Below, in pieces: positions 26,309 to 35,770 of a stretch of DNA of 64,000 nucleotides. Location of the stretch: NCBI GenBank assembly GCA_018830105.1, contig JAHJTC010000022.1, forward strand, positions 62,001-126,000, read 5' to 3'. Position numbers and translations under genes: made by a program. The notes under the pieces are model-generated. The model was not told where the DNA came from. It was given only the letters and a program-made list of their open reading frames with translations, and made no database searches. Position 1 is the first letter of the stretch, and each line of letters opens with the position of its first letter. Source of the DNA: Bacteroidota bacterium. Its GTDB lineage: Bacteria > Bacteroidota > Bacteroidia > Bacteroidales > F082.

Positions 26309-28312
26309 TTAAACTTCCTTTAGCACTTGCTCAATGGCACTGAATGCCGGCCGGCAGCCATCGGTGTCGCATAGATAAAAACGTTGTTCGCTGGTTTCGG
26401 GCTTGCTTGCCACAGCGGGTAATTGTCGGCTTTCGTCGGTAGCTACCAGCGTTAAAGTATTGATCTGTTTGCGCACTAGCTGTGCTGCTTGTAAGGCATT
26501 TTCTCCGACCACCACAATCAACTGTTGTGTTTCCAGTAGCAGGAGTGCCTGTGCCCAATGGCTGAAGCTGGAAGGGTATTCAGCCATTTTTGGAGCTTGC
26601 TGTTGAATCATTTTCTCGGCCAGTTTGCTGTATTCAGGCTTTTCAAAAAGCATGGAAGCTTTAATCAAAACATGGGCCATAGCCGCATTCGACGAAGGGT
26701 TAACATTGTCGAAATTTTCAAAAGAAACAACCGGCAAATCAGTGTTATTGAGGTCGCTGTAGGCAAAGCTTTGTTGCGATTCAACAAGGAAATGGCGGAG
26801 AGTATATTGAATTAATTCGTGCCCCTGAATGGCATAGGTAACTTTGCCTGTTTGCTGAAACAGTTCAAACAAGGCTTGAATATAGAAGGCATAATCATCC
26901 AGAAAGGCAGCGATTTTAGCTTCATCATTTTTCCAGCTTCTGAATAAGCCCCCATCTGCCTGACGCATCTGTGTTGAAATAAATTCAGCCGTTTTTTCAG
27001 CTGTTTTTAGCCAGTCGTCACGATCAAAAATACTTGCAGCTTTTACTAAGCCAATAATCATTAAGGCGTTCCATGATAAAAGCCGTTTATCGTCTGTTGC
27101 CGGCCGAACACGTTTTGAGCGGTATTGCAGCAAGTTCTGAAGGGTGTTTTTCTTTTTTTCATGAAAGGCTTCAAGCGATAATCCGTTTTTGGCTGCATAG
27201 CTTTTTGCATCGAAAGCCTGTATCAACACATTCTTGTTGTCTTCCCACAACGCCTTATCGCCAAGGCCAAAAAATTCTGCCATTAAGGTTGCTTCAGTAG
27301 CTGCAGCATCCACAAATTCATTGGTTGTCCAAACATAAAATTTACCTTCTTCACCTTCACTATCGGCATCGAGGGATGCCATAAATGCACCTTCGGGTCC
27401 CAACAGTTCTCGTTCGCAAAACTGGATACTTTGATGAACAACTTCAGCAAAAAGCGAGTTTTGACTGCTTTTCCAGGCTTGGGCATACAATCCGATCAGC
27501 TGGGCATTGTCGTACAACATTTTTTCGAAGTGAGGCACATGCCAGCGTCGGTCAACCGAATAGCGCGCAAAGCCGCCTCCAACCTGATCATAAATGCCTC
27601 CACAGGCCATTTTTTTCAGGCTAAGGATAGCATGGTCATATAATTTAGAGCTTGTATTTTCGGGGAGCAATTGAAAATTCAGCAGATCAGGCATTGGAAA
27701 TTTTGGCGCCCCTTGTGTTCCGCCCTCTTCCCAATCCAGTTGTGTGGCTAATTTTTTGGCCATGATTTCGATAAGCAGGCTGTTATCAGTTTCGGAATGC
27801 ACCGAAAGAGGCGCAAACTGATTGCTTTTAATCCCTTGTGTCAGCTGTTCGGCTTGTTCTAAAAGTGCCGGATCTTTCTGATTAAAGAGACTGGCAATCT
27901 GTTGCAACACATCCATCCATTGCTCTTTTCTGAAATAGGTGCCGCCCCAGAATGGCCTGCCGTCGGGCAAAGCAAAACAATTCAATGGCCAGCCACCTCT
28001 TCCGCTGAGCAACTGAACAGCTTCCATAAAAAACTGATCCACATCAGGGCGTTCTTCCCGATCTATTTTTACACAAATAAAGTGCTGGTTCATTAAGGCA
28101 GCAACAGCTTCATTCTCAAATGATTCCTCTTCCATTACATGGCACCAGTGACAGGCCGAATAACCAATGCTCACCAGCAACATCTTGTTTTGTTCTTTTG
28201 CTGCAGTAAGCGTTTTGTTGTTCCAGGCATGCCAGTTTACGGGATTATAGGCGTGCTGCAGCAGATAGGGGCTGCTTTCGTGGATCAAGGCGTTGGGTTT
28301 GCGTTTCTTCAT
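26309..28312 (-). CDS. DUF255 thioredoxin-domain protein (YyaL / SSP411 family)
   Basis: The protein has 667 residues. An N-terminal thioredoxin-like domain carries [14 protein letters not shown] (C54-x2-C57) and [22 protein letters not shown]; it is followed by a long (alpha/alpha)6-barrel-like region (about 190-600) with [33 protein letters not shown] and WNALMI, as in glycosidase or epimerase folds. The family is widespread (human SPATA20) and its reaction is not established. The length is typical. Confidence 0.93.
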   Translation of the reverse strand: MKKRKPNALIHESSPYLLQHAYNPVNWHAWNNKTLTAAKEQNKMLLVSIGYSACHWCHVMEEESFENEAVAALMNQHFICVKIDREERPDVDQFFMEAVQLLSGRGGWPLNCFALPDGRPFWGGTYFRKEQWMDVLQQIASLFNQKDPALLEQAEQLTQGIKSNQFAPLSVHSETDNSLLIEIMAKKLATQLDWEEGGTQGAPKFPMPDLLNFQLLPENTSSKLYDHAILSLKKMACGGIYDQVGGGFARYSVDRRWHVPHFEKMLYDNAQLIGLYAQAWKSSQNSLFAEVVHQSIQFCERELLGPEGAFMASLDADSEGEEGKFYVWTTNEFVDAAATEATLMAEFFGLGDKALWEDNKNVLIQAFDAKSYAAKNGLSLEAFHEKKKNTLQNLLQYRSKRVRPATDDKRLLSWNALMIIGLVKAASIFDRDDWLKTAEKTAEFISTQMRQADGGLFRSWKNDEAKIAAFLDDYAFYIQALFELFQQTGKVTYAIQGHELIQYTLRHFLVESQQSFAYSDLNNTDLPVVSFENFDNVNPSSNAAMAHVLIKASMLFEKPEYSKLAEKMIQQQAPKMAEYPSSFSHWAQALLLLETQQLIVVVGENALQAAQLVRKQINTLTLVATDESRQLPAVASKPETSEQRFYLCDTDGCRPAFSAIEQVLKEV

Positions 28313-28458
28313 TGCGGATTGGTGTTGTGCTGAATCTGCTCTTTTCCTGAGTCACAGTTTAGCTTGATTTAGAGGTGCTTAATTTGCAAAATATGAAAAG
28401 TAACTTTTTGTGATCTGTTGAAAAGAAAAATTCTATAGAATGGACTGCCTAAAATTAA

Positions 28459-28486
28459 AAAAGGCCGGGTTAGCTGACCGGCCTTT
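28459..28486. terminator. Bidirectional terminator downstream of dps
   Basis: AAAAGGCCGG, a nine-base loop and CCGGCCTTTT give a perfect 10-pair stem with A and T tails, able to stop transcripts from either side. It lies 20 bases past the dps stop. Confidence 0.9.
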
Positions 28487-28506
28487 TAAATTCCTGTTTT
28501 ATTTAT

Positions 28507-28992
28507 TTATTTTTTGAGATAGGAAGAAAGCATCCAAACTGTTTTTTCCTGTTCGCGGATATAGTCACTCATCAGGGCATTTGTGCCTTCGTCGTTGAGT
28601 TCTTCCGCCATTTTGAGGATTTTTCTTTCCTTAAGAATTAAGATCTGAAAGCCTTCGAGCAGGCTTTTCACGCCCTCGCGGCCATCACTTATGTTTTTTA
28701 CTTCTTTAATTTGTGATTGCTCATTGTAATCGCTGTAAGCGTGCAGCGGAGTGTAACCTACAGTTAGAATACGTTCTGCGATTTCATCAATTTTTACCTG
28801 AAGATCAGTATAGATTTCTTCAAATTTGAGGTGGAGCTCAAAGAATTTTTCTCCTTTGATATTCCAATGAAAACCTCTTACATTCATGTAGTATATCGAA
28901 AAGTTGGCTAACAAATCATTCAGTTTGTCGGCTAATCCTTTTGACTTTTCTACATCTAATCCAATTGCATTTAAATTTGTCATAACGTTCAT
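28507..28992 (-). CDS. dps: Dps-family ferritin-like DNA protection protein
   Basis: This 161-residue protein has the Dps ferroxidase signature HWNIKGEKFFELHLKFEEIYTDLQVKIDEIAERI, where His and the downstream acidic residues bind iron between subunits, plus a C-terminal helix bundle. Dps dodecamers oxidise iron with hydrogen peroxide and protect DNA. The start at 28992 has an alternative ATG three codons in. It lies 102 bases downstream of the peroxiredoxin gene but has a terminator between, so it probably has its own promoter. Confidence 0.92.
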   Translation of the reverse strand: MNVMTNLNAIGLDVEKSKGLADKLNDLLANFSIYYMNVRGFHWNIKGEKFFELHLKFEEIYTDLQVKIDEIAERILTVGYTPLHAYSDYNEQSQIKEVKNISDGREGVKSLLEGFQILILKERKILKMAEELNDEGTNALMSDYIREQEKTVWMLSSYLKK

Positions 28993-29045
28993 TTTTTTGG
29001 TTTTAAATTTCCTATTTTAATAACGCATAACCTGCGGATTTGTTC

Positions 29046-29077
29046 AAAAAATAGCCGACTTTTCAGGGCCGGCTATT
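29046..29077 (-). terminator. Intrinsic terminator of the peroxiredoxin gene
   Basis: On the minus strand GAATAGCCGgc, a loop and gtCGGCTATTTTTT form an 8-9 pair stem with a U tail, 18 bases after the stop. Confidence 0.8.
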
Positions 29078-29094
29078 CGATAAATTTGCAAGCG

Positions 29095-29742
29095 TTAAAG
29101 GTCTCTTTTGGCCAGATAAAAATCAACCATTTCATAGTTTGACTTGAGGCGCTCTTCCAGCTCAGCAATAGTTTTTGGAGGAGGAACGATAGCTTTTTCG
29201 CCTGGTTTCCAATTCAACGGAAGGGCAACTTTGTGCTCATCAGCAGTTTGCAATGCTTGCAGAGCGCGGATAATTTCGTCCATATTACGTCCTACATTTA
29301 AAGGATAATACATTATCAGACGGATTTTAGCATTGGGATCAATGAAAAATACTGCACGAACAGCAGCTGTTTCATGTTCGCCTGGTTGCAACATGCCATA
29401 AAGCTTTGCAACCTTCATGTCAATATCAGCAATGATAGGGAATTTCATAAAAATTCCGGTCTTCTCTTTTACATTATTCACCCAGGCAACATGAGAGTGA
29501 ATGCTGTCGATGCTTAAGCCAACCAGCTTGGTGTTCATTTTCCTGAACTCATCTTCCAATACTGCAAAGCCTGTCATTTCTGTTGTGCATACTGGTGTAA
29601 AGTCAGCCGGGTGAGAAAACAAAATTGTCCAGCCTCCTTTAATGTACTCAGAAAACTGCATCATTCCTGTTGTTGTCATGGCTTTAAAATCAGGAGCCGG
29701 ATCGCCAATACGTGGCATTTGAAATACTTCTTGTTCTTCCAT
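29095..29742 (-). CDS. 1-Cys peroxiredoxin (Prx6 type)
   Basis: This 215-residue thiol peroxidase reduces hydrogen and organic peroxides. The peroxidatic Cys52 sits in SHPADFTPVCTTE, and it is the only cysteine in the protein, so resolution must use an external thiol. The C-terminal extension with LNWKPGEKAIVPPP is typical of Prx6 rather than AhpC. The gene is divergent from oxyR and has a near-perfect Bacteroidota promoter next to an OxyR-like operator, so induction by peroxide through OxyR is the simplest reading. Confidence 0.94.
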   Translation of the reverse strand: MEEQEVFQMPRIGDPAPDFKAMTTTGMMQFSEYIKGGWTILFSHPADFTPVCTTEMTGFAVLEDEFRKMNTKLVGLSIDSIHSHVAWVNNVKEKTGIFMKFPIIADIDMKVAKLYGMLQPGEHETAAVRAVFFIDPNAKIRLIMYYPLNVGRNMDEIIRALQALQTADEHKVALPLNWKPGEKAIVPPPKTIAELEERLKSNYEMVDFYLAKRDL

Positions 29743-29773
29743 TTTTTTAAGTTTTAATTTGAAATTTGTTATG

Positions 29774-29805
29774 CAAAATTAAAGGATATAATTACATTTG
29801 TCAAA
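29774..29805 (-). promoter_or_regulatory. Promoter of the peroxiredoxin gene
   Basis: On the minus strand TTTG (29805-29802), 20 bases, TAATTTTG (29781-29774), matching the Bacteroidota consensus TTTG-N19-TAnnTTTG. The operator half-site at 29805-29811 touches the -33 element, the position expected for an activator. Confidence 0.8.
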
Positions 29806-29841
29806 TTGATAATATTTAAGTTTGTATCAATAAAATTGATA
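29805..29841. promoter_or_regulatory. Probable OxyR operator: ATTGATA half-sites at 10-base spacing
   Basis: ATTGATA at 29805-29811, its complement TATCAAT at 29825-29831 and ATTGATA again at 29835-29841 have centres 20 and 10 bases apart. A fourth, degenerate half-site would fall at about 29818. Four half-sites one helical turn apart is the layout bound by OxyR tetramers. A TAAGTTTG box for oxyR at 29817-29824 lies inside, which suggests autoregulation. Confidence 0.75.
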
Positions 29842-29843
29842 AG

Positions 29844-30785
29844 ATGATTACTTTAACACAGTTGGAATATATCGTTGCTATAGATAGCTACCGTAACTTC
29901 TCGAAGGCAGCGGAAAAATGCTTTGTAACGCAACCAACTTTAAGCATGCAAGTTAAGAAATTAGAAGAACATTTTGGCATAAAAATTTTTGATCGCGGAA
30001 AACAACCTTTGGTTCCCACCAATATTGGCCGTCGTATCATCGATCAATCGAGAGTTGTTTTGTCCGAAGCCGGCAGGCTCGATGATATGGCACAGGAATA
30101 TATGGGAGAAATCAGCGGTGAGTTGAATATCGGGATTATTCCCACCTTGGCACCCTATCTGTTGCCACTTTTTGCAGGAAATTTTAAGCGACATTACCCC
30201 GATGTGAATCTGCGGGTTGTAGAGCTGGTGACAGACCAAATCGCAGAAAAACTAAAGAACGACACCTTAGATGTGGGTGTTTTTGTGACACCATACAACG
30301 ATCCGGTAGTTTTGGAAGAACCCTTGTTTTATGAAGAAATGTTGATCTATGCACAAACTGGTCATCCGCTTTTGCAGCAGCAAGATGTTAAAATAATCGA
30401 TGTGGCAACGCCGGATATTTGGTTGCTGAGCGACGGTCACTGCTTTCGTTCTCAGGTGATTAACCTCTGTGATTTAGAACCCACCAGCAAGCACGAGCTT
30501 CCTTTTGAGCTGGAAGGCGGTTCTATTGAAACACTGCTGCGTATTATAAATCGCGAAGGTGGATTCACGATAATACCCGAACTGGCTGTAAATGAAATGA
30601 GTGAATCGAATTTAAAAAATGTCGTCTCTTTCAGCGACAAACGTCCGTTGCGGGAAGTGAGTATTTGTTATTCGAGGCATTATGTAAAACGACGGCTGAT
30701 CGATCTGCTGGCCGAAGAAATAAAGCTGGCTATACCGGCTGAGATGAAAGACCGCAGCCGTGGTGAACTTGTGCTTTGGAAATAG
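29844..30785 (+). CDS. oxyR: Hydrogen peroxide-sensing LysR regulator OxyR
   Basis: This 313-residue LysR-type regulator has an N-terminal winged helix-turn-helix (TQLEYIVAIDSYRNFSKAAEKCFVTQPTLSMQVKKLEEHFG) and a C-terminal ligand-like domain containing GHC200FRSQVINLC209. The nine-residue step between these cysteines equals Cys199-Cys208 of E. coli OxyR, whose disulfide activates the protein. This, the divergent peroxiredoxin, nearby dps and the half-site array make the OxyR call firm. Confidence 0.96.
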   Translation: MITLTQLEYIVAIDSYRNFSKAAEKCFVTQPTLSMQVKKLEEHFGIKIFDRGKQPLVPTNIGRRIIDQSRVVLSEAGRLDDMAQEYMGEISGELNIGIIPTLAPYLLPLFAGNFKRHYPDVNLRVVELVTDQIAEKLKNDTLDVGVFVTPYNDPVVLEEPLFYEEMLIYAQTGHPLLQQQDVKIIDVATPDIWLLSDGHCFRSQVINLCDLEPTSKHELPFELEGGSIETLLRIINREGGFTIIPELAVNEMSESNLKNVVSFSDKRPLREVSICYSRHYVKRRLIDLLAEEIKLAIPAEMKDRSRGELVLWK

Positions 30786-30790
30786 AACAT

Positions 30791-31591
30791 TTATTTAGAA
30801 TGACCTTTGAAGTTTGACATGCTTTTGTACACAGATAGCCCATTGCCGATAAGATGATCAAACCATGATGCCGGTAAAACTCCTTTGAGAAAAGGCAATG
30901 CAAAAACCAGGAAAGGCATGCGTATAAAGCGTTTGTTTTTTTCGATGCCGCGCACAATTTTTGACGCTGCAACCTCAGGTTTCAGATTCGGTAAAAGTTT
31001 GTTCACTTTTGCTCCGGCAAACATTCCGGTATCAATAAAACTGGGTGTAACCGTGCTTACCTGAATAGCTGTTTTTAACTGTTGCATTTCAAGTCTGAGC
31101 GATTCGCTCCAGCCATATACAGCCCATTTGGTGGCAGCATAGATGGCCATGCGTGGATTGGCAATCATGGCGGCAGCTGATGAAATGCTGACGATATGAC
31201 CTCTTTTAAGGGCGATCATGGCGGGCAATAAAAAATGTGCCGGCCATATCACACCAAACACATTTACATCAATCATTTTTTGTGTTTGCGAGGCACTTTG
31301 TTCATGAAAATAGCCACCCCAAACAACCCCCGCGTTGAGAATCAATATATCCGGAACAAGCTGCTGATCAATCAATTGCTGAGAAGCCTGCCTTACCGCT
31401 TCTTTTTCTGATACATCAACAGGTGTGAAGCTTATCGGCAGCTTGGGCGAATCCTGCTGTAAATCAGGAGTTTTTATATCCCAGAGTATTACCTGAGCGG
31501 CTCCTTTTGCAATAAGTTTTTTAGCCATTAACCAGCCAATTCCGGATGATCCACCCGTTATCAGCACTTTCTTGCCTGCGATAGTAGTCAT
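30791..31591 (-). CDS. Short-chain dehydrogenase/reductase
   Basis: This 266-residue classical SDR has the NAD(P)-binding TGGSSGIG (about 11-18), LILNAGVVWGG, the catalytic Ser in VSISSAAAM and the Y-x3-K in IYAATKWAVYGW. The C-terminal part (VLPASWFDHLIGNGLSVYKSM) resembles DltE/SDR enzymes acting on lipid-like substrates, but the substrate is not known. It ends five bases from the convergent oxyR stop and lies next to a long inverted repeat in its upstream region. Confidence 0.9.
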   Translation of the reverse strand: MTTIAGKKVLITGGSSGIGWLMAKKLIAKGAAQVILWDIKTPDLQQDSPKLPISFTPVDVSEKEAVRQASQQLIDQQLVPDILILNAGVVWGGYFHEQSASQTQKMIDVNVFGVIWPAHFLLPAMIALKRGHIVSISSAAAMIANPRMAIYAATKWAVYGWSESLRLEMQQLKTAIQVSTVTPSFIDTGMFAGAKVNKLLPNLKPEVAASKIVRGIEKNKRFIRMPFLVFALPFLKGVLPASWFDHLIGNGLSVYKSMSNFKGHSK

Positions 31592-31611
31592 ATTTAAGCT
31601 TTCCTATTACT

Positions 31612-31663
31612 TTTGCTGTGCGATTTAAGCGTGTTAAAAAAATAATGAAATCGTCACAGCAAA
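31612..31663. repeat. Long inverted repeat between divergent SDR and thioredoxin genes
   Basis: TTTGCTGTGcGATTT (31612-31626) pairs with AAATCGtCACAGCAAA (31648-31663) with a single one-base bulge and a 21-base AT-rich loop. There is no T tail for a terminator. It lies 21 bases upstream of the SDR start and 77 bases upstream of the thioredoxin start, so it may be an operator for a dimeric regulator or a leader hairpin. Confidence 0.7.
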
Positions 31664-31739
31664 CATTATTTGTAATTTAAACTATTTATTATCAGAATTT
31701 TGAAGCGATTTTTCCGATTCAAAAATATAAAATCATTCT

Positions 31740-32255
31740 ATGTCACTTCAAATTAAATTGCTGCTGTCGCTGATATTTTTCACGGCAGTTGGTCAGATCA
31801 AGGCCCAAGAGATAGATCAATATATGATGGATACACTAAGAAACAGAGAGGTGCTGATTGATTTTGTGACCCGCGAAGGCTTGCAAAGCGGTGAGTTTGC
31901 CAGTTATTACGAGTCAGAATATGCTGATTATGAAGTTGATGGATCTGTTGTTAGTAAGCTGAAAGCTAATCAGGATGGTTTGGAAATCGTGATTGTGCTG
32001 GCCAGCTGGTGTCACGATAGTAAAATTCAGGTACCGCGTTTTCTTAAACTACTCGACACCCTTGCATTTAGTGAAGAGCAACTGCTTATGATTGCTGTTG
32101 ATTCATACAAAAATGCGCGTACACTGGATATTCACAGCTATGAAATTGAGCGCGTGCCCACATTTATCTTTTACCGTAATGGGACAGAATTAGGTCGCAT
32201 CATCGAAAGTCCTGATACAAGTCTCGAAGCGGATATGCTGAGGATTTTGCAGTAG
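31740..32255 (+). CDS. Exported thioredoxin-like protein with WCxxS active site
   Basis: This 171-residue protein has a signal peptide ending near KAQ and a thioredoxin fold: IVIVLASWCHDSKIQVPRFLKLL, then cis-Pro in ERVPTFIFYRNGTELGRI. The second active-site cysteine is replaced by Ser (WCHDS), so it cannot act as a simple dithiol reductase. It could be a thiol trap, an isomerase-like protein or use a monothiol mechanism. It lies 44 bases upstream of panC. Confidence 0.85.
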   Translation: MSLQIKLLLSLIFFTAVGQIKAQEIDQYMMDTLRNREVLIDFVTREGLQSGEFASYYESEYADYEVDGSVVSKLKANQDGLEIVIVLASWCHDSKIQVPRFLKLLDTLAFSEEQLLMIAVDSYKNARTLDIHSYEIERVPTFIFYRNGTELGRIIESPDTSLEADMLRILQ

Positions 32256-32299
32256 CAAAGTATTGATTTTTCATGTAAAATAGTGTATATTTAAGGCTT

Positions 32300-33145
32300 A
32301 TGATGAAAGTGTTTGAGCATATAAATCAGCTGCAGCAGGCCATTAATGCCGAAAAGCTTAAAGGTAAAAGTATTGGATTTGTTCCTACGATGGGGGCTTT
32401 GCATGCTGGCCATCTCGAATTGATGAGACAGGCCCGGAAAGAAACAGCTATTTTAGTGGTGAGTATTTTTGTTAATCCGATACAGTTTAATAACCCGGCC
32501 GATCTGGAAAATTATCCGCGCACTTTGGAAAGCGACAAAGAGATGCTGGAGTCTGTAGGCTGTGATTTTTTATTTGTGCCAACGGAGCAGGAAATGTATC
32601 CCGAGCCCGACAAAACGGTTTTTCATTTCGGAAAATTGGCAACAGTAATGGAAGGAGCATTTCGCCCGGGTCATTTTAATGGTGTAGGTGTTGTGGTAAG
32701 CAAGCTTTTTAATATTGTTATGCCGGATAAGGCTTTTTTTGGAGAGAAAGATTTTCAGCAGCTGGCAATTATCAAAGCCATGGTGAAGCAGCTGAAAATA
32801 AATGTGGAAGTTGTTGCCTGTCCAACGGTGCGTGAGCCTGATGGTCTTGCAATGAGCTCCAGAAACCGGCGTCTTTCAACGGAAGAACGTGTCCTGGCAC
32901 CGCAGATTTATCAGGTACTAAAAAAAGCTGCACAATTGCGCAATGTGCTAAGTCCTGACGAAATGCAGCAGTATGCCAGCAAGCAATTGAAGGCTGTTGA
33001 AGCCTTTGATCTGGAATATGTTTCAGTAGCTGATGATGTTGAATTACAGAGCTTTGAACACTGGAATGACATTGATGGAGCACGTATATTTGTGGCCCTG
33101 CAGCTGGGAAATGTCAGGCTGATCGACAATGTCAGAATATTTTAA
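32300..33145 (+). CDS. panC: Pantothenate synthetase
   Basis: This 281-residue enzyme joins pantoate and beta-alanine with ATP, the last step of pantothenate synthesis. Motifs: FVPTMGALHAGHLELMRQA (HIGH-like HAGH), SIFVNPIQFN, FRPGHFNGVGVVVSKLFNIV, FGEKDFQQL and AMSSRNRRLS. A second ATG lies one codon downstream. panD follows, supplying beta-alanine. Confidence 0.97.
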   Translation: MMKVFEHINQLQQAINAEKLKGKSIGFVPTMGALHAGHLELMRQARKETAILVVSIFVNPIQFNNPADLENYPRTLESDKEMLESVGCDFLFVPTEQEMYPEPDKTVFHFGKLATVMEGAFRPGHFNGVGVVVSKLFNIVMPDKAFFGEKDFQQLAIIKAMVKQLKINVEVVACPTVREPDGLAMSSRNRRLSTEERVLAPQIYQVLKKAAQLRNVLSPDEMQQYASKQLKAVEAFDLEYVSVADDVELQSFEHWNDIDGARIFVALQLGNVRLIDNVRIF

Positions 33146-33193
33146 TAATTTTGCAAACGCGTCCGGATGCTTTCGGAATCAAATATTTAACGA

Positions 33194-33544
33194 ATGAATA
33201 TTGAAGTTTTAAAATCTAAAATACACCGTGCCACGATCACACAAGCCGATTTGAATTATATCGGAAGTATCGCTATCGATGAAGATTTGATAGAGGCGGT
33301 AAACCTGATCGAGAACGAAAAGGTGAGTATTTACAATATCACCAATGGTGAAAGGCTCGACACTTATGTTATTAAAGGCAAAAGGGGCAGTGGGCTGATT
33401 TCGCTTAATGGAGCGGCAGCGCGAAAAGCTGCTGTTGGCGATAAGGTCATCATTGTGTCTTATGCCAGCATGGATTTTGAAGAAGCTAAATCTTTTAAGC
33501 CCGCGATTATCTTTCCTGATGATCATAATAAAATCAGCGAATAA
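33194..33544 (+). CDS. panD: Aspartate 1-decarboxylase
   Basis: This 116-residue pyruvoyl enzyme makes beta-alanine from aspartate. The self-cleavage site is visible as Gly24-Ser25 in [25 protein letters not shown] and [25 protein letters not shown] complete the family pattern. It follows panC by 48 bases, and its stop codon abuts the GTG start of the next gene. Confidence 0.97.
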   Translation: MNIEVLKSKIHRATITQADLNYIGSIAIDEDLIEAVNLIENEKVSIYNITNGERLDTYVIKGKRGSGLISLNGAAARKAAVGDKVIIVSYASMDFEEAKSFKPAIIFPDDHNKISE

Positions 33545-34582
33545 GTGTTGAAAAAGCTGATAATTAATACCTTGAAGTATCTTTTTTTCCTAATGCTTGG
33601 CCTTGTATTACTTTGGTTGAGTTTTCGGACAATCGATTTGAATGCCCTGTGGGACGACGTGCGTTCTGCTAATTATTATTGGATGCTACTGGCAGTGATA
33701 TTTGCCATAATTTCTCATGTCTTCAGGGCATTGCGCTGGAATTTACTGATTAATAGCATGGGTTATCGCACCCGAACCACCACTACCTTTTCGGCGGTGA
33801 TGATCGGTTATCTGGCCAATACGGCAGTGCCACGTATGGGCGAACTGATGCGTTGCGGCGTACTTTCGCGTAAAGAGAAAGTTCCATTCAATGCTCTTTT
33901 TGGCTCGGTGATTTCCGAACGGCTGTTTGATTTAATCGTCTTAGCCTTGCTATTGGTTTCTGTGGTTGCTTTTCAGTGGGCCTTATTGGGCGACTTTGTT
34001 GGCGACATGACCTTGCCTTTTGTGCAATCGATAAGCCGCAATGTGTTTACATTAAGCCTGTTTGGACTATCTGTTGTGGCAGTCGTTGCCTTGCTGTGGT
34101 GGCTTCGCAAACGCTATCACAACCACCTTGAAGAACTTCCGGGCTATCCAAAAATTAAAGAAATAATCAGCGGCCTGCTCGATGGTATCAAAACCATTAA
34201 ACGTATGCGTCAAAAGTGGCTTTTTCTGTTTTATACCGTGATGATTTGGTTTTTTTACATCCTGATGACCTGGATGCCGTTATATATGCTTGATGAAACA
34301 GCACACCTTGGCCTCAGAGCAGGAATCACACTGCTTGCCATCGGAAGTCTTGGTATTGTGGCGCCTGTTCCGGGTGGTATCGGAGCTTATCACTTTATTG
34401 GAAAAGCTGTATTGGTTGAGCTTTTTATGATTAACCCCATCGGAGCAGGATCTTTTGTGGCCATAACCCATGCCGGACAAACCTTACTCAATGTTACTTT
34501 AGGAGGATTTGCTTATCTTTGGATGTTCTTTATCGACCATAAAAAAGCAAGCAATGACACAGCTGGAATACCTTCAAAATAA
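33545..34582 (+). CDS. Lysylphosphatidylglycerol synthase-type flippase-domain membrane protein
   Basis: This 345-residue protein has about eight membrane helices and belongs to the LPG_synthase_TM / UPF0104 family: [56 protein letters not shown] and [23 protein letters not shown] are characteristic. These domains flip lipids or lack a known substrate; the synthase domain is absent here. The start is GTG, immediately after the panD stop. It overlaps rfaE2 by 29 bases, so all are coupled. Confidence 0.9.
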   Translation: MLKKLIINTLKYLFFLMLGLVLLWLSFRTIDLNALWDDVRSANYYWMLLAVIFAIISHVFRALRWNLLINSMGYRTRTTTTFSAVMIGYLANTAVPRMGELMRCGVLSRKEKVPFNALFGSVISERLFDLIVLALLLVSVVAFQWALLGDFVGDMTLPFVQSISRNVFTLSLFGLSVVAVVALLWWLRKRYHNHLEELPGYPKIKEIISGLLDGIKTIKRMRQKWLFLFYTVMIWFFYILMTWMPLYMLDETAHLGLRAGITLLAIGSLGIVAPVPGGIGAYHFIGKAVLVELFMINPIGAGSFVAITHAGQTLLNVTLGGFAYLWMFFIDHKKASNDTAGIPSK

Positions 34583-35042
34583 AATCCTTGATGCCAAAAC
34601 ACTTGAAAGCCGGCTGGCACTCTGGCAATTTCAGAATAAGAAAATCGTGTTTACCAATGGCTGCTTTGATATTGTTCACCGCGGACATATAGAGTATCTT
34701 GCTAAAGCAGCTGATCTGGGCGATGTGCTCGTCATAGGCCTCAATACCGATGCCTCCGTAAGTCGTATCAAAGGACCGCAGCGCCCTGTTGTTGACCAAC
34801 AATCCAGAGCCCTGCTGCTCGCTGCCCTGCATTTCACAACTGCCATTGTTTATTTTGACGAGCCCACGCCTTACGAACTCATCAAAAAAGTGCAACCTGA
34901 TATACTCGTAAAAGGAAAAGATTACAAAGCAGAAGATGTGGTTGGCTATGATATTGTTATGGACAAAGGCGGAAAAGTAGAAACCATTGAGCTTGTGGAA
35001 GGCTTCTCCACATCAGCAATTATCAAAAAACTAATCAGTTGA
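34554..35042 (+). CDS. rfaE2: D-glycero-beta-D-manno-heptose 1-phosphate adenylyltransferase
   Basis: This 162-residue nucleotidyltransferase activates heptose 1-phosphate to ADP-heptose for lipopolysaccharide core. Motifs: [24 protein letters not shown] (HxGH), [25 protein letters not shown], and a C-terminal [11 protein letters not shown]. It matches the stand-alone second half of HldE; no kinase half is nearby. The ATG at 34554 lies within the end of the flippase gene. Confidence 0.93.
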   Translation: MTQLEYLQNKILDAKTLESRLALWQFQNKKIVFTNGCFDIVHRGHIEYLAKAADLGDVLVIGLNTDASVSRIKGPQRPVVDQQSRALLLAALHFTTAIVYFDEPTPYELIKKVQPDILVKGKDYKAEDVVGYDIVMDKGGKVETIELVEGFSTSAIIKKLIS

Positions 35043-35136
35043 TATGTCGTTTTTAGACAGAGATCGTTGGTTGGCAGTACTATTTTTTTAATGTATTTTT
35101 GAGGATTTAAACAGCTTTCCACTTAAATTAATACCC

Positions 35137-35724
35137 ATGAAAAAACTACTTCTCTTATTATTTCTGGCTGCTTTTTCGCTCTCATTCCAGGCAAAAGCAC
35201 AAAATAATGAAATCAGAGCCAATATCGGACTGCTAACTACTGCTGATATTGGCAATTTGTTTGGAGATTTAATAATTAGCTCTATCACAATTGGTGGTTA
35301 TAGAACCGATAATTCTACAAGTATTGGTGCTATTGGACTGGAATACTGGCATTTCCAATCAGATCGTTTCAAAATCGGTGGGTTATTCAGTTATCAGGCC
35401 ATCAACAAAGAAGTATTTTTGGCTGGCAATAAAGTGGGTGATTTGACGGATAATTACTTTAGTTTTTTGCCTCTGATCAGCTATGAATATGTGCAGTCCG
35501 AGTGGGTTCAGCTTTATTCTGGTGTGGGACTTGGCCTTACTATCTGGCAGCAACAACTCACATCCGACGATCCCAAGCTATCCGGTGAAGATGCCACAGA
35601 ACTCATGTTTAATTTCCATTTAAACGCCATTGGCCTCAGAGTTGGAAAAGCCCTGGGTGCATCTCTCGAACTGGGAGTTGGCGCAAAGGGAATCATCAAT
35701 GCCGGATTGAGTTACCGCCTTTGA
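35137..35724 (+). CDS. Outer-membrane beta-barrel protein
   Basis: This 195-residue protein has a signal peptide (KKLLLLLFLAAFSLSFQAKAQ-like, cut after about residue 22) and alternating strands typical of an eight-strand barrel (IGAIGLEYWHFQSDRFKIGGLFSY, WVQLYSGVGLGLTIWQQQ, ASLELGVGAKGIINAGLSYRL). It ends in an aromatic-poor YRL rather than Phe. The function is unknown; it may be a small porin or a structural protein. Confidence 0.8.
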   Translation: MKKLLLLLFLAAFSLSFQAKAQNNEIRANIGLLTTADIGNLFGDLIISSITIGGYRTDNSTSIGAIGLEYWHFQSDRFKIGGLFSYQAINKEVFLAGNKVGDLTDNYFSFLPLISYEYVQSEWVQLYSGVGLGLTIWQQQLTSDDPKLSGEDATELMFNFHLNAIGLRVGKALGASLELGVGAKGIINAGLSYRL

Positions 35725-35725
35725 T

Positions 35726-35755
35726 TTTGTTCTAAACTCATTTGAATTACTTTTG
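35726..35755 (+). promoter_or_regulatory. Promoter of adenine deaminase
   Basis: TTTG (35726-35729), 18 bases, TACTTTTG (35748-35755), 16 bases before the ade start codon. It starts two bases after the stop of the preceding gene, so ade is transcribed independently. Confidence 0.65.
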
Positions 35756-35770
35756 TAAAAAACCCAAATC

